Source of the DNA: Lathyrus oleraceus
Lineage: Eukaryota > Streptophyta > Magnoliopsida > Fabales > Fabaceae
Direction of reading: 5' to 3'
DNA: 64,000 bases
Assembly (NCBI RefSeq): GCF_024323335.1
Contig: NC_066581.1
Coordinates: 183,182,330 to 183,246,329 of the forward strand
The translations under genes were made by a program, and so were the position numbers. Under the pieces are notes generated by a model. That model made no database searches. It was not told the DNA's origin and saw only the letters and a program-made list of their open reading frames with translations. Below, in pieces: positions 20,144-32,501 of this stretch; the first letter of the stretch is position 1; every line of letters begins with the position of its first letter.

Positions 20144-23100
20144 TGTAACACCTCAAAATTTGCCCTTCTCTCTTGGGACTAGCTTAGCATATTGCATCTC
20201 ATTTTGTAGGACATTAGTCATTGCATATTGCATATCATGGGAAAATAGACAAGTCATCCTCCTAAGTCTTTCTCAGAAGATAGAGAGGTGAAAAGATGCA
20301 AGCCTGAGGGTCTCATAAATTGATCACTAATCATCTGAGGTTTGTGCTTCAATTAGGGTTTCTTGGTCCTTCAAGGAGTTTGAGCATTATCTTATTGTCA
20401 AGGGTACATCATCATCATCATGGTTATGTCATTCTCAAGAGGCTCACTGTTCATGCTCAGATTCCTTGGGATTAGGGTTTTGACCTCTGGTCAACCCTAA
20501 TCAGTTACAGTCTACCAGTCAGGGTTCATCAAGGAGATGGGGTTAATTTGCTTGGATGAGGATCATATGATTATTATGTGGAGCTTACAAGAGCTAGGGG
20601 TTCATTTTGGAGCCAATTCCTCAAGTGGTTGAGGCTCAAGCTGATCAGAGCATTTCCAAGTCATCTGTCAACCAGAAAGTCAACAGAAAGTCAACTGAGG
20701 GTTAGGAGGTGGAGAAATGAGTTTCAACATCTTATTCATGTTCAAAAGAGGCTTATTAATCATGTCAAATGCATATCTTGAAGAATTTGAGGTCAAATCA
20801 AAAGTTTCCCAAAATGGAAAGTGACCTATAATTGAAAGTTCCCAAAATGGAAAGTTTTTGGTTCAAATTCAACTTGATCTTGCATCATCAAAGAAGCTTC
20901 AAATGAAATTTTGTCCAACATGAAAGTTGAAGATCTCTTTCTCCCATTTCCAAAACGTCCAAGATCATGAATTTATGATGAATGGTTGAAGAGATATGAT
21001 CAAATCATTGCCAAGGATGCATGGAACTTCAAAAGGCCATAACTTTTGATTCATAACTCCAAATTTGGTGGTTCTTTTTGCAAAATGCTTGTCATGACAT
21101 GAAGTTTCCAAAACATCCATCACATTGCATGAATTTCCATCATATGATCATTTGTGCATTCAAGTCAATTTTGGAGGGAAAATTCAAAATTCAAAATTGG
21201 TGCATTGTATGGACAAAATACCATTGCCAATGTGTTTAAAAAATGATTTTGAGTGGCTTTGATCAAGCACATGGCACTGTTCACGTCCATTTACTACATG
21301 CACCATGCAAATTTCCAATTTTTGTCACCACACCTTATCTTGCTTAACTTCAACTAAACCTTGATTAATTTTAATTAAAATAGGATTAGCACATGGTATA
21401 TATACTAAATCATAACAGAATTTCAGGGGGTTAATCACAATTCACCATTTCTAGATCTAGTTTTCATTTCCCTCCAAAATTTTCTCCCAATCTTAATTCA
21501 AATTTTTCTCACATAAGCCTTGAATCTTCTTCCATATTCTGGTTCTCTAGTGTTGATTTAGCATAGATCAAGCCTTGGATCATCAAGTTTGGACCAGAAT
21601 TGTGCATGTGAAGTTCAAGAGCATAACCATGGCAAATGCAAATTGAGCTAGATCTACATGTTTCCAAGCATCAATTTCATCATCAAACTTCATAACAAGT
21701 GATTTGGAGTGGATTTGCATGCTTGCCTGGCCTGGAATCTGCAGAATTCAAGAACTGATCTTCAAGAGGTCACATTTTCGATCACCTTAATTCTCTGTTT
21801 TATGTGTATAATATTGTAGAACATTAGATGCTGATCAATCTGATATAAATTTCGTGCAATTTGGATAAGAATTGAGAGAGATATGCTTGATTGAAGTTTT
21901 GAATGTTAAAATGATTTTGATTCGTTTTGCATGATTAATGATGAATTAGCATGAAATGTTTGTTGATCTATAATCTACATGACATGAGGATTTGAATGAT
22001 GTAAAAATTTTGAAATTCTGGAAAATTGCTTGAACATTCATGTTGTTCTTCATCATCTTCGTGAAGAAGATGATGTTCTTCATCTAGCGACGCCCTAGCG
22101 TCCGCGTCTGTCCGACGCTAATATGAACTAGGGTTTTCGCTGCCAAAACGGCAGCGTTTCAGTGCATGGTGCTTCATTTGAATTCGTACCAGGCTCGATT
22201 CCTGGCGCTAGCACTTTTTCAAATTTAATCTTCATTTCCTTTTTCCCTCCTATTTCACATGCTATGTCAAATTTTAATTCCATTTTTTTCCCAAACTTTG
22301 AAAATTCATAACAATTTGAAAAATGCTCCAATTGATCCCATTCTTTATGCAAATTGATCCTTAGAATGTCTAGAATTTTATGATGTGAATTTCTGAAGTT
22401 GTGCATGGCTGGATTTTGAATGGTGCTAGAAGATGGGCACATGTGTACATTTGTGACCTTGCCTTGCTCTTTCTATTGTGAAATGCTTGATATTGATCCA
22501 ATTGCTACCAAATTTTGCATGATGATTCTTGACATGATAATTGACATTTTGGTTTTTGTTTGACATTTTTTCCATGTGTCATTTCTGTTTTATGCATGTG
22601 TTAACATGGTGTGACAATTTGTGTCACACATTTGGTTGATTAACTTGTGCAATTTCATTTCCATATCAAATGACCTTGGATGCTTCTGATTTTTTGTATG
22701 ATGATCATGTTGAATGTGTTGTATGCTCATGAATTTTTCCAGAATTATTTGAATCATTTCTATTTTGATTTGGATTTCTCATTCTCAATGTCCAAATGTG
22801 AGCTTTGAAATTGTCTTTGACTTCACTTGCAGATGAAATGCCTTTGCTTGGTGATTTTGTTTTGGTCCTTTTTAGGACATGTTAATATGTGTTTGAAGTT
22901 GTATTGTGTTGGATTTCAGCTTCTGTTTTCAATTTTTTTCTTCACCTTTGACCCTAGGCTTTGACCTAGTGGTTTGGACTTACATGTGAGCTTTGAATTT
23001 CAGGACCAAGCACCTAATCTCCATGGTTGATGTTGCTTCATCATTTGAATGTTGATATTTGCTATTGATTGCTAACATTTGTTTGCTTTGTAGGTTGATG

Positions 23101-24867
23101 ATAGCTTACTTGAGTTTGCCTTATGGCTTATATGTTGTACATTGGGATTGTCTGTTTGTTGTTGGCTGTTGTCTGTTTGTCTGAATAATGTACTGATTTA
23201 TTTAGTTGTTTACACAGGTACCTAAGTTGCCTTAAGTTCATTTGAACTTTGATTTGCTTGGCTTGTGGTTGGCATACCACTTAGGTAACTTCTTGATCTT
23301 CATGTAGTCTGGAAGACCTGTCATGTTATGTTGGCAGGCACCTGTCTGAAGCCCTCCTTAAGAGGCAATGTTTGTGCTTATTTAATTTTGTGCCTTGTAC
23401 ATTCAAAGACCTCCTAAGTGAAGAGGCATTGGCAGATAAAAGGGATGTGTAATCCATCCCCTGCTATTCTGTTGTGTCATTCATCTTGCTCACACCATGT
23501 GTTGATGCATTTTGAATAAAAAAAACCCAAAATCTTGTAGTGTCAGTTATGTGGAGAAGAGTTCCTTCATTCTGAACTCCCGCACTTTCTATTGATTAAA
23601 GCTCTCCCAGGCCAGGGATAAGAGCTCTGAGGCACACCCCTCATTCCCGTTTCCTCTGCTTCACCCTAACTCTCAATGTTAGGGTTAAGAGCTCAAAATA
23701 CCCATTTCCAGTTGGTTTGTTTGGCAAGGTCGATATGACCCCTTGACTAAAACCTAACCTTGATTGAGCCCCTTGGTTGTGTATAGTGTGTGCTGACTGC
23801 TTTTGATGTTTATCTGCTTAGCTTCTCATCTCCTTTCTGTAGGAGTCGTATGATCAACTTTTGATGAAAGTTGACGTACGTAGAGATAGACTTGAGGTGA
23901 CTCACTGCCTGTGTGAGTCAAACTCTTGTTAGAAACCTTAACCTAGGACTATTGTGGATTACATGACAACTATTAGGCTCGAGTCAGTCTCCCTTCTAGT
24001 TTGTCATTTCCCGGTCTTTGGTTAGGATAGAAATATCTCCCCTGTTAAGGGGAACTACGTTGCTCTGATCCTCATACCAGATGAGGTACGTAGGCAGGAG
24101 ATCGTGCGAGATCTCTCCGGGCACCCTTTTTCTTTTTGTGTGTGTTTGCTTGACAGTTATTAGGCTCGAGTTCCAGACTCCCTTTTAGCTTGTCTGTTTG
24201 ATAACCTCTTGTGTGTGGGTGTGGAGTCTGATGTAAGTCCAGCGATTGGCATTCGGTTTCTCGTTTGTTGGTTGTTGTGTGGAGTCTAACGTAAGTCCAG
24301 CGATTGGCAGTCGGTTTCCTGTGTTTGTTTGTGTGTTCGAAGTCTGATGTAAGTCCAGCGATTGGCATTCGGTTTCCTTGTTTGTGTTTGTTGTTTGAAG
24401 TCGGACGTAAGACCAGCCATTGGCAGTCTGTTTCCATTTGCGTGTTTGCTTTGACGTCTCAGCGTCTGTGCGTGTGTTTTGTTTTGGCGTGCGTTAGCCG
24501 AACTACGGTAGCTCTGATTCTCATTCCAGATGAGATACGTAGGCATAGGATGCGATATCTTAGCGAGCCCGTTCCCCTCTTCTTCCATCTGTGTTTTATT
24601 CCAGTGTGCATGCATTCTTTGAGCAGTTATTTAGAAACCTTTTTCTATTCTTTTGAGCGTGGATCCCGTCGAGTACGACGGACGTGAGGGGTGCTAATAC
24701 CTTCCCCTTGCGTAACCGACTCCCGATCCTTGCAATCTCCGGTCGTAAGACCATTTCCTTTCCAGGTTTACTTCGAGCGTTTCCTTTCCCTCCTTTGGGA
24801 TAAATAACGCACGGTGGCGGCTCTGTTTGTTTGTTTTTCCCGCTGGTTGTTTTTCGCGGATGCGACA
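20144..24867 (+). repeat. 3' LTR of the inner Ogre (4724 bp)
   Basis: Starts TGTAACACC and ends GCGACA. Mirrors the 5' LTR, with TATA box at 21397-21404, leader acceptor TTTGTAG at 23093 and the U5 minisatellite at about 24222-24440. The 5' LTR start reads TGTAACACAAAA while this one reads TGTAACACCTCAAAA; the latter matches the other Ogres, so the 5' copy has lost a few bases. Confidence 0.96.
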
Positions 24868-25885
24868 TGGGGTTCAAGAAAAGAAAATAAAAAATAATAA
24901 TAATTTCCAGCGGAGCGCAAATTGTTCGTTTGTTCTTGGTATTCAACCACTCTCCACCCTGATCATCTGAAAGCTGAAGCTGTTCATATCGACAGGTTCA
25001 CAGTGGATTGAATAGGGGCAGCATCGAAGAAGTTCCTGACATTCAGGTCGATGCAACTTGTGGCATTCAGGCCAGGTTTCCGGTATTCAGACCGAAGTGG
25101 CATCCAGGCCAATTTTCCGATGTCCAGATCGAAGAAGTTTCCGACGTTCAGGTCGATGCAACTTGTGGCATTCAAGCCAGGTTTCCGGTATTCAGACCGA
25201 AGTGGAATTCAGGCCAATTTTCCGATGTCCAGATCGAAGAAGTTTCCGACGTTCAAGTCGATGCAACTTGTGGCATTCGGGCCAGTTTTCCGGTATTCAG
25301 ACCGAAGTGGCATTCAGGCCAATTTTCCGATGTTCAGATCGAAGAAGTTTCCGATGTTCAGGTCGATGCAACTTGTGGCATTCAGGCCAGGTTTCCGGTA
25401 TTCAGACCGAAGTGGCATTCAGGCCAATTTTCCGATGTTCAGATCGAAGAAGTTCCCAACATTCAGGTTGATGCAACTTGTGGCATTCAGGCCAATTCTT
25501 CAGGTATTCATACCGAAGTGGCATTCAGGCCAGTCTCTCGTTGTTCAGACTGATATTAATAATCTCATACCGTATGATGCTCAGATCGGAGTCATTTCCA
25601 GTATTCTGACTGATGAGCGGCATTCAGGCCATGGTTATTTCTGTGTACCATTTATTTTGGTATCCAGGTTAACATTCTTTTTTAGTATTCAGACCGACTC
25701 TCACCGTACCAGACGGATTCTTCTTTCGAGACCACCTCTTTGTCGATTCTGACAGGCATTGTTACTTCACTTCACTCTAGTGCAAATTTTCAGGCTTTTA
25801 TTGTATTCAATCCCTTGATACCTCGAAAGTGCGAAAGCCGCTGCTATCTTCTTTTCGGGTCTCCAGTGGATTGAATAGGGGCAGC
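24868..25885 (+). mobile_element. Right fragment of the host Ogre 3' untranslated region
   Basis: Begins with the second TGGGG and continues the sequence broken at 2117 (TTCAAGAAAAG, then CAGCGGAGCGCAAATTG). It holds a copy of the pre-LTR segment ending GAATAGGGGCAGC (to about 25022), then a five-unit 105-bp array, then a segment like 19876-20000 of the inner Ogre. It ends again in GAATAGGGGCAGC before the LTR. No coding sequence. Confidence 0.88.
25028..25555 (+). repeat. 105-bp tandem array, five units
   Basis: Unit starts at 25041, 25146, 25251, 25356 and 25461, exactly 105 bp apart. Each unit consists of five sub-blocks of 24, 20, 17, 20 and 24 bp, each beginning TTCAG. Since 105 is a multiple of three, all three forward frames stay open (25008-25553, 25051-25752, 25058-25471). 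These frames are artefacts of the period. Confidence 0.93.
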
Positions 25886-27085
25886 TGTAACACCTCAAAA
25901 TTTGCCATCCTCTTCTTGAGACTAGTTTGGGGCATTGCATTTCATGTTTTAGGGCATTAGGCATTGCATTTTGCATCTCATATGAAAATAAGAAGGTCAT
26001 CCCCCAAAGTCTTTTCAAAAGATGGGAAAGTTAGGTGATTCAAGCCTGAGGGTCTCTATGAATTGATCATCAACCATCTGGGGGTATGGGCTTCAATTAG
26101 GGTTTCTTGATTCTTCAAAGGTTTTGAGCATCATCTCATCTGCAAAGATATGTCACCATCATCATGGTTCTAGCATCAAGACATTTCAAGGTCATTTGAG
26201 GACCAAAAGTCAACTGTGCAGTCAACTGAGGGCTATGAGGTGGGGAAATGAGTTGAGACATCTCAATCATGTTCAAATGGGGTCTATTCATCATTCTAAA
26301 CATCCATCTTGAAGATTCAAAGGTCATGGCAAAAGTTACTAAAAATGGAAAATGACCTATAATTCAAAGTTTCCAAATTTGGAAAGTTTTTGGTCCACTT
26401 TCAACTTGACTTTTCAATATCAAAGAAGTTTCAAATGGATTTATGGTGAACATGAGAGTTGTAGATCTTTGTTTCCCTTTTCCAAAAAGTCCTAATTCAT
26501 GTCCATATGATGAATGGTTGAGGAGTTATGGTCATTTGATCACAAGGTGTGCATGGAAATTCAAAATGGCATAACTTTTGATATAATACTTCAAATTGGT
26601 TCACTCTTTTTGCAAAGTGCTTCTCACGTTCAAGGCGTCACAAAATGACATCATTTGACTCAATTGTGCAAGATGAATCATGGTCAAAAGTCACATTATT
26701 TCACATTTGTTCTAAGGATGATATCTTGCTATAAATCAAAATTCACAAAGAACCAAGGCAAGGCTTTACTTCAGCCTTCTTCATAGACCATATTTGAGTA
26801 AAAATGAGCTTTTGTCATGCATGGGAGAGGCTTGTATGTTCATTGCTTCACACATGTTCAAATTGAAGTGAATCTTCACCATTCATTCTTGGCTTAAGAT
26901 GCAAGCTAATTACTCTTCAAATCATGACCCTTGGTTGTTCTTGAGTGGATTAAAGCCATAACATGGAGCTAAACACGTGTATTATGGGCATGGGAGCTCA
27001 TTTTGAATTTTTTCAAATGGCTTCATATCTCACTAATCATGATTAGTAAATGGAAAAGAGGATTAGCAGTGTCATTAGCAAGGAA

Positions 27086-27093
27086 TATAAATA
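27086..27093 (+). promoter_or_regulatory. TATA box of the host Ogre LTR
   Basis: TATAAATA, followed by GCCAAACCCTAATCATAAC, at the position equivalent to 3369 and 54432. Confidence 0.7.
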
Positions 27094-28696
27094 GCCAAAC
27101 CCTAATCATAACTGCCATAACAAACAATTTCAGATCAAAATTCAAGAACTGTCTCAAATTTCTCTCTCTTCGAATTTGATTTTTCTCCACATAATTCTCA
27201 AAGATCATTCCATATTCTTGATCCTCATGCTTCACTGATCAAGAATCATTTATTGTTTGGTGCAATTCATCAAGATTTCGAGCAGTTCATGTGCATTCTC
27301 ATGGTAATCGGATTTGGAAATTGAGGTGTATTCAAGAGGTTTTAACCGTTTCTTTCTGCATAAAGCTTCAAAGGAAGCTCATAGGAGATGATCCAGAGCA
27401 GTTGAGCACGTGAGATCGTGATTCTTGAAAGCTTCAAGTTCAGGTGACTCAAATTCCACTCTCTCCTTTTGCTGATTTTTGGTTATAGGATTGTAGATCG
27501 TGTTGCGTAGATAAAGAATATATATTTAGATTTGAGTTTGAGTGAGAATTGAGGATGTTATGTTGACTGGAAGTTTGGATCTCAAAACTTTCTCCCTTTG
27601 ATTTGCCAAACCTAGGAGGAATTAGGAAGATCTAATAGGAGATTTGGAACCTACGTGAAAAACCGAGTGGAACGGTACCGGTTTGGTGAATTTCTGGAAA
27701 AATGTAGGGAGGCGCCACCGTGGGGCTCGCCGGAGAAGACGACCGGAGCGGAGCTCCGGCGTCTATATCATTTCTAGGGTTTGCATGCGTGTACGCCATG
27801 TGGCTGCAAGCGTGGAGGGTTGATTGGTGGAGAGTAGCTTGACCAAGGCCACGCGTGTTTGACTAGTGACTGGGCGTGTGACTGGGTTTAATGAAACCGC
27901 ACGTTTCATCATTTAAATGTGAACCGTGGATTCAAAGCGCGCGCCATATCCTATGGTTCCTGTTTTTTCTGGATTTATTTGAATATCTCCTTTCCCTCCA
28001 TCTTTCATTTGATAATTCAATTATTTTAGTCATTTTGTAAAATTCATAAAAAATACAAAAATTGTCCAAATGAGTCCCAATGTTTTTTCATAGTTTTGTA
28101 TTTGTGTCTACTTTTTTATGGTGCTGAATTCATGAATTTTGGATGTCTGGATTTTTATATGGGAATTTTTGAATCAACATTGTGCCAATTTGACCTATTG
28201 CATTCAATGCATTGTGAAGTCCTCATTTTTGAGCATTTTGATCCATTTTTTTGCATACATTACATTCATACATGACATGAATTATTGGTCACTGGTTTGG
28301 ATTTTTCTCACATGTTATCATTATTTTTGACACATAGAGAGAAAGGTGACAATTTGTGTCACATTTTTGACATTGAATTGGTGCATTTTTGTTCACATAG
28401 CATTTGCATCATTCTGGACTTGAGCTTTTGCATATTGAACATTCATGGCATAAAGAACTTATACAAAAAATCCCAAAGTCATTGCATGCATTTCTGATTT
28501 GATATGAATTTTCTAAATTGGAAGTTCATTTTGTGCATATTTTTGGTCATTCCATTACATAGGCCAGTTGAGGTACTTGGCTATTGATTTGATGCTGGTC
28601 CTTTTTAGGACATTTGGGGAAGTGTTTGAAGGTGTAATGTGCAAAAGGATGGGTCCTGGATTGGTCATTTGGTTATGTTTTGAGTCTTGTACATAA

Positions 28697-28945
28697 ACTA
28701 ACTTTGTTTTGTTGTTTCAGGTGGATACTCATCATTGATGATTGGGTTTGTTCTCACATTGTGAGATACAAATGCATTGATTTCTGACCTATTTTTGTTT
28801 TGTAGGGTTTTAATTGATGTGGTGAGCTCATGAGCTTGTTTGAGTTCTAGGGCACTTATACCTTGGATTGTGTAACTGTTAGAGGGTTTCACTGCTTGTC
28901 TTCTGGTTTTATGACTGAAGTACTAACTGTTTAGTCTTTGTACAG
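28697..28945 (+). promoter_or_regulatory. Three acceptor-like splice sites in the host LTR leader
   Basis: CTAAC (28698-28702) to TTTCAG (28720); CTGAC (28784-28788) to TTTTGTAG (28805); TACTAAC (28921-28927) to TACAG|GTACC (28945). The distance from branch-like A to the A of AG is 17-18 nt in all three. Positions correspond to the sites in the other Ogre LTRs. Confidence 0.45.
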
Positions 28946-30001
28946 GTACCTTAGTTGCTTACTTGCTTTATCTCTTGCTTGAGCATTGGATTGTGGTTGA
29001 CACACCACTCATGTAGTTAGCTTCTTACTTCATGTAGTCTGAAGTCCTGTCACCTTTTTGGCAGGCATTTTGCTGGCAAGTCCTCCTTCAGAGGCTCTGT
29101 TTGTGTTTGTTTAAAATTGTGCCCAAAGACCTCCAAGAAGAGGCATGTGTTATTTGATAAGACCTTCAAGAGAAGAGGCAATTGACGGATAGAAGGGATT
29201 AGTAGCCAATCCCCCGTTATTCAGTGTGTCGTTCTTTATGCTCGTACTACGTGCTGATGCTTCTGAACATGTGCCCCAGATCTTTTGTCCAGAGTCTGTC
29301 AAGTGGAAAAGGATCCCACTTTCTGGATACCCACGCTTTCTATGTCATGAGCTCACCCTGGCCAGGGTTAAGAGCATGTGGTCTTATCCTCATTACCATT
29401 TTGATCAGCTTCACCCTGACGTTCAATGTCAGTGGTTAAGAGCTACAGATTACCCTTATAGTTTGGCTTGTTTGTCGAGGTTGATATGACCCCTCTTGAC
29501 TAAAGCCCACCCATTGTTTGAGACTCTTGTATGGATATAGTGTGTGATGCTTGTTCACTTGTGTTGGTGTGTTTATTGGCTTTCCTCTTCTCATCTCCAT
29601 TTTTGTAGGAGTCGTACGATTAACTTCTGAGGAAGTTGAACGTATGTAGAGTTTAGACTTGAGTTGACTCGCGTCCAGGTTGAGTCAAATTCTTGTTAGA
29701 GACCTCAATGTAGGGATATTTGATTGCATGACAACTATTAGGCTCGAGTTCCAGTCTCCCTATTAGTTTGTTGTTTCCCCGGTCTCTGGTTAGGAGAGTG
29801 TTTTACCCCTGGTAAGGGGAACTACGTCGCCCTGATTCTCATACCAGATGAGATACGTAGGCAGGAGGTTGTGAGCAACCTCTCCGGGCACCCTTTTTTC
29901 TTTTTTTCTGTTTTGTTTTCGTGTGTTTGTTCACCCTTTGTTTGTTTTCTTTGGGGTGAGTACCCGTTTGTTCAGTGTGTGCGTGTTGCATGTTCACTAC
30001 T

Positions 30002-30165
30002 TGGGGTTCATCTTTGGGGTTCATTTATGACGGTTGTCATCCATATTGGGGTTCATCTCGGGGTTCATTTGTGACGATTGTTATTATTTGGGGTTCATCT
30101 TGGGGTTCATTTGTGACGATTGTTATTCATATTGGGGTTCATATTGGGGTTCATATCAGGATTTA
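30002..30165 (+). repeat. GGGGTTCAT-based direct repeats
   Basis: About three units of 50 bp, made of paired GGGGTTCAT phrases and a TGACGATTGTTATT segment, inside the host LTR U5. Confidence 0.75.
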
Positions 30166-30246
30166 TTCGGGATATTTGGTTACTTTGTTGGGGTTCGTTC
30201 TGATAACCCGTTTCTTTGGTGTTCGCTGGTTAGCGTTTGCTATTGT

Positions 30247-30531
30247 TAGGAGTCGGATATAAGTCCATGTATTGGCATTCTGTTTCCTTTTGTTTGTTAT
30301 TATTAGGAGTCGGATATAAGTCCATGTATTGGCATTCTGTTTCCTTTTGTTTGTTATTGTTGGGAGTCGGGTGTAAGTCCATGTATTGGCATTCTGTTTC
30401 CTTTTGTTGGTTATTGTCAGGAGCCAGGTGTAAGTCCATGTATTGGCATTCTGTTTCCTTTTGTTTGTTATTGTTAGGAGTCGGGTGTAAGTCCATGTAT
30501 TGGCATTCTGTTTCCTTTTGGGTGTTTCCTT
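30247..30531 (+). repeat. 57-bp minisatellite in U5 of the host LTR, five copies
   Basis: AGTCGG-type starts at 30251, 30308, 30365, 30422 and 30479, exactly 57 bp apart. Each carries ATAAGTCC or GTAAGTCC, then ATGTATTGGCATTCTG. It is homologous to the 58-bp array of the inner Ogre. Open frames on both strands come from the 57-bp period. Confidence 0.92.
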
Positions 30532-31053
30532 CGACGTCTCAGCGTCCCTTTTTGGTGTCTTGTTTCAGCGTGCGTTAGCAAAGCTACGAGTGCTCTGATT
30601 CTTCTCTGGATAGAGAAGATACGTAGGTATAAGATGCGATGTCTTAGCGAGCATGTCTCCCTTTCCCAAACTACGTTGACTCTGATGTTTGTTTCTGACA
30701 AACTACGTAGGCCCAGGATGCGACATCCTGCCGAGTCCACTTCCTCCGTTTTCTTTCTCTTCCCCACCTGTTTATTGTTCCAGTTTGTGCAGTTTCTTTG
30801 AGCAGTTTATTAGCAGCAACCCTTTCTTTTCCTTTGAGCTATCTTTTGAGCGTGGATCCCGTCGAGTACGGTGGACGTGAGGGGTGCTAACACCTTCCCC
30901 TTGTGTAACCGACTCCCGTACCTTGTAATCTCTGGTCGTAAGACCGTTCCTTTCCCTATTTTGGTTAGTCCTGCGCTCCCTTTCCGTCATAGGATGAATA
31001 GCGTCGGTGGCGGCTCTGTATTTTCCCTGCCGGTTGTTTTTCTCGTTGCGACA

Positions 31054-32110
31054 CCAACCAAAGAGCAATCGCTTCCCTTAGAAAACCAAAGTCCATACTT
31101 TGAAGTACCACATAGGTATCTAAGTATGCGCTTGACAGCCTTTAAGTGTGGTTCTTTGGGACATGATTGATACCTAGCACACATATATACACTAAACATA
31201 ATGTCTGGTCGAGATGCGATACGATAGAGGAGAGATCCAATCATACCTCTATACCTTTTTATATCTACGGCCTTACCATTTTCATCCTGATCCATATTAA
31301 TAGCAGTAGGCATTAGAGTGTCGATTACCTTAGAGTTTTCCATATCGAAGCGCTTGAGTATCTCATTACAATACTTTGTTTGGCTCACAAAAGTTCCTTC
31401 ATCAAGTTGCTTGATTTGAAGTCCGAGGAAGTAACTTAGCTCCCCCATCATGCTCATCTCAAATTCTCCCTGCATCAACTTAGAGAATTCCTTGACCACA
31501 TTTATGTTAGTAGATCCAAAAATAATATCATCTACATAGACTTGAACTAAAATAGAGTGTTTTCCTTAATGCTTAATAAAAAGGGTTGTATCAACCTTCC
31601 CTCTTGAGAATCCTTGTTCTAGTAGAAATTTGCTAAGACGCTCATACCATGCCCTAGGGGCTTGTTTGAGACCGTACAAAGCACATTTAATCTTATAAAC
31701 ATAGTTAGGATGCTCATAGTTTTCAAAACCGGGAGGTTGAGATACATAGACCTCTTCCTTAATGTGACCGTTTAGGAAAGCTCTCTTAACATCCATTTGA
31801 AATAATTTGAAATTTTGAGAACAAGCATAGGCAAGCAAAAGGCGTATAGCCTCGAGTCAGGCAACCAGAGCATAAGTTTCCTCATAGTCGATGCCTTCCT
31901 CTTGGTTATAACATTGAGTAACAAGGCGCGCCTTATTGCAAGTTATAACTCCGTTTTCGTCTAACTTGTTCCTAAACATCCATTTAGTGCCGATTACTCG
32001 ATGGTCTCACGGAGGGGGAACAAGATCCCACACCTTATTTGTTTTAAATTGATTAAGTTCCTCTTGCATCGCTAAAAACCAATGTTCATCGAGTAATGCG
32101 TCTTTAGAGT
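31054..32110 (-). pseudogene. Copia reverse transcriptase / RNase H relic
   Basis: Minus strand. RT entry DETF-like (YEETYALVA), then FKLFQMDVKRAFLNGHIKEE, GLKQAPRAWYERLS, and the catalytic YVDD at 31527-31538. The connection has YCNEILKRFDMENSK, and RNase H begins with a DIMFSVYMCARYQS segment ending in SDCSLVG at 31054. In-frame stops occur near 31858 and 31566. The frame breaks where the host Ogre inserted. Confidence 0.9.
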
Positions 32111-32501
32111 TTTTAGGCTCATTTTAAGAGACGAAAGCAAAATGATAACAAAAGTTACTTATCTTTGACCGTGTGGTAACTCCCTTTGAGATATCTCCTA
32201 GAATATTATTTATGGGATGATCCTTAGAAGATTTCCATTCCAAAGGAAGATCATTGTTATTAATCGAATGATCCTCCTATTTCTTTTTGGAAATTTGATC
32301 CGGCTCCTCCTCAGCTTTTTCCAGATGGGGTTCAACATGCTTTTCTTCTTGATCTTTTATTATGTCTTCCGAAGGAACACCTGCACCATCAACAATAATA
32401 CCTTCTCCGACAATTTTCGGATAAGATTCGTCAAAGGAAACATGCATGGATTCTTCAACAATAAGTAACCTTTTGTTGTATACTCTATATGCTTTACTAG
32501 A

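Larger units (their letters stand above)
2118..24867 (+). mobile_element. Complete Ogre-type Ty3/gypsy retrotransposon (inner Ogre), 22,750 bp
   Basis: Two LTRs (2118-6858 and 20144-24867) start TGTAACAC and end GATGCGACA. The element is flanked by the exact 5-bp duplication TGGGG (2113-2117 and 24868-24872). Order inside: PBS, long leader, ORF1, gag, protease, intron, RT, RNase H, second RNase H, integrase, repeat-rich 3' region, 3' LTR. Very long LTRs, ORF1 before gag and the dual RNase H are hallmarks of the Ogre group of the Tat lineage. LTR divergence by eye is about 2 % over the first 835 bp and lower beyond, so the insertion is fairly recent. Coding regions carry nine in-frame stops and one frameshift, so the copy cannot be autonomous. 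Confidence 0.96.
25886..31053 (+). repeat. 3' LTR of the host Ogre (5168 bp)
   Basis: TGTAACACCTCAAAATTTGCC at the start and CGTTGCGACA at the end. It has the same module order as the inner Ogre LTR but is clearly more diverged: TATA at 27086, donor-like AG|GT at 27444, acceptor-like sites at 28720, 28805 and 28945, and a U5 minisatellite. A 5' LTR is not in the window. The first 5 bases after it, CCAAC (31054-31058), would be its target duplication. Confidence 0.92.

Noticed and set aside
25008..25752. Three overlapping forward frames coding 35-residue repeats
   Set aside because: The repeat period (105 bp) is a multiple of three, so any frame without a stop in one unit stays open. The array is in an untranslated region.
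30230..30578. Open frames on both strands with 19-residue repeats
   Set aside because: Produced by the 57-bp U5 minisatellite; the homologous 58-bp and 69-bp arrays do not keep the protein.
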